Shown here piece after piece: positions 61,391 through 64,000 of a stretch of 64,000 nucleotides of DNA. The stretch is from positions 8,184,001 to 8,248,000 of the forward strand of contig NW_020825289.1 of the NCBI RefSeq assembly GCF_003286085.1. Direction: 5' to 3'. The position numbers and the translations under genes are program-made. The DNA is from Drosophila persimilis. Its lineage: Eukaryota; Arthropoda; Insecta; Diptera; Drosophilidae. Each line of letters opens with the position of its first letter. The stretch's first letter is position 1. The notes beneath the pieces were generated by a model. The model saw only the letters and a list, made by a program, of their open reading frames with translations. It was not told the origin of the DNA and made no database searches.

Positions 61391-64000
61391 ATGATGGAGG
61401 CATTGGATCAGCAACAAGCCAAGCTTACGTCTAACATAGATGCCGGTGATGCGGGTGGCACGGGTGACAGAGTCGGAGTCGGAGTGGATGTCGGTACGGG
61501 AGCAGCAAGTGGCACTACCAGCGAGGAGGACGATTACGAGGACACTAATAATGCGCTGGGGCTGGCGAAAGAGGAGAGCCCGATGGAGCACAGCGACAAC
61601 AACAATGCGGACGCTGGCGGTGACGAATGTGGCCTAAAGCGTAAAAAGAGCACCGATGACGTGATAGACTTGACCCTGGCAAACGGTCAGGATAGCAGCC
61701 AAATGGAGGCGGCGGCGGCGGATGCTGATGCAGATGCCGAGTCGGAGACGGCAGATAGCGAAAAGTCTGCAGACGAATCGCAAACGGGTGAAAGCGACAC
61801 TTCAAAGGAATCTCTTCTGGCCGAAGATGCAGACAACGCAGACGAAGCGGGTGTTAGTGAGAGCGATGATATTGGGGAGACTCCGAACTGTCCTACGATT
61901 GTTATTGAAAGCGACGATGAGCAGCCGACCAGAACATCATCCTCTGCTTCGGGCAATGATTGTGTCGAGCAAGAGCTGGTGGAAGACCTGCTTCCATCTG
62001 TGGAGGAGGATTCTGCACAGTCCAGCCCAAGCCCAGTAAAAAACGAGTGCATAGAAGATCTGCCAGTGAAGACGAAAGAGGAGCTCAAAAGTGATACCGA
62101 GACTTTGCCCATATCTGAGCCAGAAGCAGATAATCCTCCCGTGATGCTCGGGGAGTCTGCTGTTGCATGTGATGATGATGATCCAGTGGATACCTTGGTG
62201 ACGCCCAAAGACGAAGAGGAAACCCAGCAGGGATCGCCGGCAGTCAAAGAAGTCATTGATGTGAAATCGGAGAGCGAAGAGGAGGAAGCAGAGGGATATC
62301 TATCGGCGAGAGGAGATCTCGATATCGATACGGAGAGTGAGAGTGAGGAAGAGGATGTGGATTCGTCCCTGTCCATTAAGGAAAACATTGACAAGACTCC
62401 GGCGGCGACTGAGAAAGAGGACGCAGAGCGCTCTTCGTCTATTAACGAGCTTGATGTGGAACCAGATAGTGGGGAGGATGAAGCAGAGGAGCCTCCAGAC
62501 GTTAAGGTTGATTTTGATATCGATATAGGGAGTGCCGAAGACGATGTAGATTTAACTCAGTCCAAAAAGGCGACTCAGAAAGAGGGTGCAGAACGATCTT
62601 CCCCTATAAAAAAGCTAGATGTGGAACCGGGGAGTGGAGAGGACGAAGCAGACGAAAATCTATCTGTAAAAGGAGATCTGGATATCGATACGGAGAGTGA
62701 GGAAGATGAAGAGGATGTTGATGCAGATGCTTCCCTGTCCATTAAGGAAAACTTGAACAAGGGTCCGGAAACCGGGAAAGTGGACGCAGAGGGATCTCCG
62801 TCTAACAAACAACTAGACGAGGAAACTGTTAGTGCCGAGGAGAACGTTTCGTTGGCTGTTAAAAAGGATCTTGATGAGGATACAGAGAGTGCGCAGGAGG
62901 CCCCTTCTCTGCCTATCAAAAATGATCTGGAACAGGATTCGGGCAGTGAACCGGAACAGTCGGAAGTCCTGTCTATCAAAGGGGAAAAAGCAGGCAAGAG
63001 ATCTCCTTCAGTTCAAAAATGTGTCGAAATGAATGCCGAGAATAACGATTCGAGGACGAGAGATTGTCTGGCTTCAGACGACGAATTCGATGAAAAGGCA
63101 TCCCATTCCAGCCGCAAATCGTCTGCAGAGGAATCGTCTGATTCAGAGGATTCTGTAACGCTGACCATGGACGTGGATCATCCATGTAGCGAGGATGAGG
63201 ATGCGGATGCAGTTGCGACGCCAGGAGTCATTAAAATTGAATCAGACTCGGAAGAAGAGCCGCAGATGGAGGAAAACCTCAAATCAACAGCTCCTGCTGT
63301 CACTTCCACGGAAGTGGATGTTGCGCCGGTAATCAAAGTGAATGGAACACACAATTCCCCCATTCCCGAGGATAAAGAGCAGGAGGAGCAGCTGGAGAAA
63401 CGGGAGCTGGAAGAGCACAACCAATTTTCTGTGATATCAAACCACACTGCGGCGAACGAGGACGGTGAAGAAGAAGGCGCCTCCACGTCACAACAGCCGC
63501 CCATGAAGGCACGACCACTGATCCTTCCCGTTCGCAGAAGCCGCAGTCGGAGTACCAGCAGAAGCAGCACAATCAGCTCGGCCTCACAGCCCCAACTGGT
63601 CATCGATCATCCGGCCGAGAGTGAACAGAATAATGGTAAGGTGCAAGCCCTGAAGCTGTCGTTCAAGCGCAGGCGCAGCAGCAGAACCAGTACCTCCTCC
63701 GCCGCCTCCGTCAGCCAGCCCGATAAACAAATGAAGCTGGGGAATAACTCCTCGCTGCTCTTGCAACGTCTCCAGGGCAATACCAATACCAATGCCAATG
63801 CTGAGCCCGCCAGCGATACCCCTGAGGCGAGCAACCTGTTGTCCTGCAGCAAATGCAATCTCCAGAACATTGAGACTGTTCAGCAGCTAAACGAACACCA
63901 GGCGCAATGCAAAATGGCCTCGAAGGTGAAGCCCGAACAGAAGAAGGAGCGTTTCTTTCGCTGCGCACAGTGCGGCACCGTGCATCAGTCCTGGAACTTC
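61391..64000 (+). CDS. Long acidic zinc-finger protein, C-terminus beyond window
   Basis: ATG-ATG at 61391 opens 870 codons without a stop to the window edge, so the gene is partial at its 3' end. The first ~650 residues are acidic and disordered, with repeats such as SVKGDLDIDTESE and LSIKEN, and phosphorylatable Ser-Asp/Glu clusters. Two strong SUMO-interacting motifs are visible, DVIDLTL (about residue 98) and TIVIESDDE (about 170), plus sumoylation consensus sites (e.g. VIKIESDSEEE, DVKSESEEEE). Near the window end a basic Ser/Arg-rich stretch leads to a CxxC...HxxxC finger (CSKCNLQNIETVQQLNEHQA) and the beginning of another (FFRCAQCG). It is probably a chromatin-associated repressor that works with SUMO. 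A Row/POGZ-type protein is one guess; I cannot confirm an orthologue. Confidence 0.85.
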   Translation, partial: MMEALDQQQAKLTSNIDAGDAGGTGDRVGVGVDVGTGAASGTTSEEDDYEDTNNALGLAKEESPMEHSDNNNADAGGDECGLKRKKSTDDVIDLTLANGQDSSQMEAAAADADADAESETADSEKSADESQTGESDTSKESLLAEDADNADEAGVSESDDIGETPNCPTIVIESDDEQPTRTSSSASGNDCVEQELVEDLLPSVEEDSAQSSPSPVKNECIEDLPVKTKEELKSDTETLPISEPEADNPPVMLGESAVACDDDDPVDTLVTPKDEEETQQGSPAVKEVIDVKSESEEEEAEGYLSARGDLDIDTESESEEEDVDSSLSIKENIDKTPAATEKEDAERSSSINELDVEPDSGEDEAEEPPDVKVDFDIDIGSAEDDVDLTQSKKATQKEGAERSSPIKKLDVEPGSGEDEADENLSVKGDLDIDTESEEDEEDVDADASLSIKENLNKGPETGKVDAEGSPSNKQLDEETVSAEENVSLAVKKDLDEDTESAQEAPSLPIKNDLEQDSGSEPEQSEVLSIKGEKAGKRSPSVQKCVEMNAENNDSRTRDCLASDDEFDEKASHSSRKSSAEESSDSEDSVTLTMDVDHPCSEDEDADAVATPGVIKIESDSEEEPQMEENLKSTAPAVTSTEVDVAPVIKVNGTHNSPIPEDKEQEEQLEKRELEEHNQFSVISNHTAANEDGEEEGASTSQQPPMKARPLILPVRRSRSRSTSRSSTISSASQPQLVIDHPAESEQNNGKVQALKLSFKRRRSSRTSTSSAASVSQPDKQMKLGNNSSLLLQRLQGNTNTNANAEPASDTPEASNLLSCSKCNLQNIETVQQLNEHQAQCKMASKVKPEQKKERFFRCAQCGTVHQSWNF

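Noticed and set aside
61687..62394. 235-codon Ser-rich minus ORF
   Set aside because: Antisense to the acidic repeats of the zinc-finger protein; poly-Ser is the mirror of Glu/Asp codons.
1..64000. CRISPR arrays, bacterial operons, intact transposons, tRNA or rRNA genes
   Set aside because: None seen. The window is eukaryotic; repeats found are microsatellites and the GTATATTT promoter repeats, without transposase or reverse transcriptase.

Overview
The window is nuclear DNA of a fruit fly (genus Drosophila). It has short GT-AG introns, TATA and initiator promoters, DRE (TATCGATA) elements, and genes that can be read directly: drosocin, attacin, Rpn6, aveugle, ND-B15, Trs31, Spred, eIF3b, cyp33 and RpL18A. 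From memory, D. melanogaster carries the Dro/Att/Rpn6/ave/ND-B15/Trs31/Spred set near 51C and eIF3b/cyp33/RpL18A near 54C on arm 2R. Their contiguity suggests a rearranged Muller element C in another species. An obscura-group fly is a guess, not shown. Exon joins were worked out by hand from splice sites and reading phase; every multi-exon model closes in frame.

Layout. 1-9.9 kb: no recognisable gene; AT-rich intergenic or intronic DNA with one coding-like 60-codon ORF (minus). 9.9-13.4 kb: a ten-exon prominin-family gene (minus). 13.4-19 kb: mostly gene-free, microsatellites, one doubtful coding-like stretch. 19-19.7 kb: an intronless gene for a secreted, very basic Pro/Thr/Arg-rich protein (minus). 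21.4-24 kb: an MFSD6-like major facilitator (minus). 26.2-28.4 kb: the antimicrobial peptide genes drosocin and attacin (plus), each with NF-kB, GATA and TATA sites. 29-31.2 kb: Rpn6 and aveugle, divergent. 31.3-33.6 kb: a Myb/SANT-like DNA-binding protein (minus). 34.8-35.5 kb: a GTSF1-family CHHC zinc-finger protein. 36-37.2 kb: ND-B15 and Trs31, convergent. 37.7-39 kb: a BTB-BACK protein. 41.3-43.9 kb: Spred (minus) followed by about 5 kb of upstream DNA. 48.9-58.6 kb: eIF3b, a CC2D2A homologue, a serine palmitoyltransferase small subunit and cyp33, all plus. 58.8-59.75 kb: RpL18A (minus). 60-64 kb: the 5' part of a long acidic zinc-finger protein that runs off the window.

Functionally the window is a mix: an immune cluster, housekeeping genes (proteasome lid, complex I, TRAPP, translation initiation, ribosome, spliceosomal cyclophilin), Ras/MAPK regulators of opposite sign (aveugle helps Raf activation, Spred restrains it), a ciliary transition-zone gene, and membrane or lipid genes.

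Most notable: (1) Spred has an open, coding-like 119-codon extension in frame behind a TGA-C stop, a strong candidate for stop-codon readthrough; (2) three related copies of a repeat carrying GTATATTT promoter motifs sit, in gene orientation, just upstream of ND-B15, Trs31 and cyp33; (3) the attacin keeps a Pro/Tyr-rich pro-domain; (4) a basic Pro/Arg-rich secreted protein with a NF-kB-like site and a very short leader lies near the antimicrobial genes; (5) an X-box precedes the CC2D2A gene.
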